In this document: positions 30,679 through 32,262 of the stretch, in pieces | Position numbering within the stretch: position 1 is the stretch's first letter | Layout: every line of letters starts with the position of its first letter | From: Verrucomicrobiia bacterium | GTDB taxonomy: Bacteria; Omnitrophota; Omnitrophia; Omnitrophales; Aquincolibacteriaceae | Direction of reading: 5' to 3' | Assembly (NCBI GenBank): GCA_035495615.1 | Contig: DATJFP010000023.1 | Location: forward strand, 1-32,262 | DNA: 32,262 nucleotides | Translations under genes and position numbers: made by a program | Notes under the pieces: model-generated | The model's input: only the letters and a program-made list of their open reading frames with translations | Told to the model about the DNA's origin: nothing | Databases searched by the model: none

Positions 30679-31959
30679 TCAGGCAGCCAGCGCATGGCGA
30701 GCCTCCGCCGCGGCCGAGAGCCGCTTCAAAAGGGACTTTTGCTCCCGGTACAGGTACTTCACGCCGTCGGGCAGCGCGTCGTATAAATTTTTGACCGCGT
30801 GATAAGTCCGGGCCTTGTTCCGTATTTCATCCAACAGGCCTTTCATGAAAGGGTCGCGCCGCAGGTTCGGGTAATCGCACATGCGTTCCCACAATTCCCC
30901 CGGCCGGCTTTCCGCGGCCCGCGACACGGCACTCACGAGGCGCCGGCGGTTTTGGCGGATCCTGTTTTCGTCGAGCCCGACGAGCGCCGGATTCAGCCCC
31001 AGATTTTTGAGCAGCGCGTAATATTCCAGGCACGATTCACAGCCGTAGCACCAGCGCTCGCCGCGGTTTTTCCAGCAGGAGTACTGATACTGGGCAAGGC
31101 GGGGATGCTCGAGATAAAGCTCGCGGCACACGTCTTCCTTGAGCTGGTTTCCGAGACGCGGCTCATAAACCAGCCCGCGCGCGATTTCGCCGTAAGCGGA
31201 AGTCATGGCCGGCGAGAAGCAGAAATACTCGTGCGGGAAATTCATTTTTTCGTTGCCGCTGAGAATGCGCCGCAGGCCGAGCTGCTCGGCGACGGGAAAG
31301 AAAAAAGACAGAAAAAAAGGAAGCAGGAGCACGCTGTTGATCATGGAGACGCCGGGCTTCAGATACGGCTTCCAGGCGTTCGGATCGATGATCTCGCGGA
31401 AATTCGACCGGACCTTCAGCAGTTCGAGCCCCAGATCGCCGCGCACCTGCTCGTCCATCCGGAATTTTTCGCGGTTTTTCTCGGGATTGGAGCCGGACCA
31501 GGCCGGCCCGCCGAAAGAAGCAAGGACCGGCTTTTCCCCATGATTCAGGAGATGCGCGAGCGTCAGCAGCGATTCCGTGCCTCCGCCGAAGCACAGCGCG
31601 CTTTGCATGCCGGTGATGGCCTGGTAATCCGGATAAATGGGCCCGTTGGTGAGGTCAAAGCCAAAGCGCCGGTAATTCTGGACCGCCGCGATCGAAATGA
31701 CCCGGCGCCATCCCTCGAGGACGCCCTCGTCGATCTTGACCGGCAGCTTGATCTCCGCCCCAAGCGCTGCGAAGGCGAGGCAAAGGGGAAAAAGGGCTTC
31801 GGCCACCTTGCCGTTCGACGCCGTGATGCGGCGGATCCCGGGGTACTCGACCCAATAGGAATTTTTTTTGAAGACGTAATTCGGAGACCAGGAAAAACAG
31901 ACGCGGTTCCCTTTGATCTCCGGCAACTTTAACTGGACGACCGGCTGCGATTTCATCAT
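30679..31959 (-). CDS. PP-loop/ATP-pyrophosphatase-like protein, uncharacterised
   Basis: A 426-residue soluble protein. A P-loop-like motif GMQSALCFGGGTESLLTLAHLL sits at the place where SGGxDS is found in ATP-pyrophosphatases (QueC, NAD synthase, WbpG-type amidotransferases), with FGGGTES as a variant. Later come SGNEKMNF and a cysteine set WCYGCESCLEYYALLKNLGL (C-x2-C-x2-C) of the kind that binds zinc in QueC-like enzymes. This points to an adenylating or sulfur/nitrogen-transferring enzyme, but I do not recognise a named family. Two adjacent ATGs (31959, 31956) lack a strong ribosome site. It heads the GNAT-pyruvyl transferase set, so action on a sugar substituent is plausible. Confidence 0.72.
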   Translation of the reverse strand: MMKSQPVVQLKLPEIKGNRVCFSWSPNYVFKKNSYWVEYPGIRRITASNGKVAEALFPLCLAFAALGAEIKLPVKIDEGVLEGWRRVISIAAVQNYRRFGFDLTNGPIYPDYQAITGMQSALCFGGGTESLLTLAHLLNHGEKPVLASFGGPAWSGSNPEKNREKFRMDEQVRGDLGLELLKVRSNFREIIDPNAWKPYLKPGVSMINSVLLLPFFLSFFFPVAEQLGLRRILSGNEKMNFPHEYFCFSPAMTSAYGEIARGLVYEPRLGNQLKEDVCRELYLEHPRLAQYQYSCWKNRGERWCYGCESCLEYYALLKNLGLNPALVGLDENRIRQNRRRLVSAVSRAAESRPGELWERMCDYPNLRRDPFMKGLLDEIRNKARTYHAVKNLYDALPDGVKYLYREQKSLLKRLSAAAEARHALAA

Positions 31960-32037
31960 GGCGCTAATCTAGCGATTTCCCGGGGGTTAACTATCAGGGC
32001 TTACCTCGTTCTTAGACCGGGGAAATTCCTTGAATGG

Positions 32038-32262
32038 GACGACGAGAACAATTTGACAACTCGTCGTCATGCGGTGAGGACATGATTCAAGGCCTCACCG
32101 CTTTTTTTGATAATTGAACTCATGGTTTGGCACGGTGAAGCCCAGAAGCATGGCTTCACCTGGTGACGGCGAGATTGATAATTGGGCTCGCCTTAATCAC
32201 GGTGAAGCCCAGAAGCTTGGCTTCACCTGGTGACGGCGAGATTGATAATTGGGCTCGCCTTA
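32038..32262. repeat. Array of hairpin repeats (67-base unit and a divergent copy), continues past the window
   Basis: A 67-base unit occurs at 32131-32197 and again at 32198-32262 (cut by the window end), differing at one base (agcat/agctt). Each unit has two inverted repeats: GGTGAAGCC with GGCTTCACC (9 bp, 9-base loop) and GGCGAG with CTCGCC (6 bp, 13-base loop). Upstream lies a divergent version: GACGACGAG / CTCGTCGTC (32038-32046, 32060-32068) and GCGGTGAGG / CCTCACCGC (32071-32079, 32093-32101), the latter followed by TTTTTTT like a terminator. Loops share the AT-rich TTGATAATTG type. There is no ORF and the array does not look like CRISPR (no unique spacers). It lies upstream of the minus-strand PP-loop gene. 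Confidence 0.8.
32071..32108 (+). terminator. Hairpin followed by T-run within the repeat array
   Basis: GCGGTGAGG and CCTCACCGC form a 9-bp perfect stem with a 13-base loop, followed directly by seven T. On the plus strand this has the form of a Rho-independent terminator, but no plus-strand gene ends nearby in the window. It may end a transcript arising in the gap, or be just one member of the hairpin array. Confidence 0.45.

Noticed and set aside
32131-32262. CRISPR array
   Set aside because: The units are joined head to tail without unique spacers. Each unit is a pair of inverted repeats and no cas gene is present.
1-32262. Insertion sequences, transposases, integrases, tRNA or rRNA genes
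   Set aside because: I saw no transposase-like frame, no flanking direct repeats and no tRNA or rRNA sequence in the gaps.

Overview
The window reads as a chromosomal segment of a diderm (Gram-negative) bacterium of fairly high GC content. It carries outer-membrane export parts, a Wza-like export protein, signal peptides and an ElaB/YqjD-like membrane protein. Gene content and style would fit an uncultured lineage such as Omnitrophota or a similar candidate phylum, but no phylogenetic marker gene is present and this placement is a guess.

Layout. (1) 1-3281: the 3' end of an unidentified plus-strand gene, a small ElaB-like membrane protein, and a large fusion of an alkaline-phosphatase-superfamily domain with an endonuclease/exonuclease/phosphatase domain. 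(2) 3437-6512: a regulatory cluster on the minus strand. It holds a full NarL-type response regulator, a degenerate receiver, a stand-alone receiver, a HisKA_3 sensor protein that seems to lack its ATP-binding motifs, and two tiny cysteine-motif proteins. (3) 6731-14085: secreted proteins. These are a TPR protein, a 1043-residue parallel beta-helix protein with five Ig-like repeats, and, divergently transcribed, an 805-residue protein with two copies of another module plus two copies of the same Ig-like repeat. (4) 14108-28220: a near-complete Wzx/Wzy exopolysaccharide operon on the minus strand, read right to left: beta-barrel porin, short Wza-type export protein, Wzc-type tyrosine kinase/co-polymerase, Wzx flippase, Wzy polymerase, two GT4 glycosyltransferases, polyprenyl-phosphate sugar-1-phosphate transferase, GT-A-like transferase, UDP-glucuronate 4-epimerase and GT2 glycosyltransferase, ending at a strong bidirectional terminator. 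(5) 28519-31959: a cold-shock protein and a three-gene set likely to decorate the polymer: a PP-loop-like protein, a GNAT acyltransferase and a polysaccharide pyruvyl transferase. (6) 31960-32262: a non-coding array of hairpin repeats running off the end of the window.

How it works together (inference). The sugar-1-phosphate transferase starts the repeat unit on undecaprenyl phosphate. The GTs extend it, probably with a uronic acid supplied by the epimerase. Pyruvyl and acyl groups may be added. Wzx flips the unit, Wzy polymerises it under control of the tyrosine kinase, and the short Wza plus beta-barrel export it. The neighbouring beta-helix and modular secreted proteins may bind or process the polymer.

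Most interesting signals. (a) A recurring element of the type AGGGTTTTCCCT / GTAGGGGAAA sits in intergenic regions 90-215 bases upstream of at least six gene starts, including three points inside or in front of the EPS operon; it may be the operator of a dedicated regulon. (b) The terminal hairpin array shows compensatory changes between copies. (c) A roughly 92-residue Ig-like module is shared by the two divergently transcribed secreted proteins.
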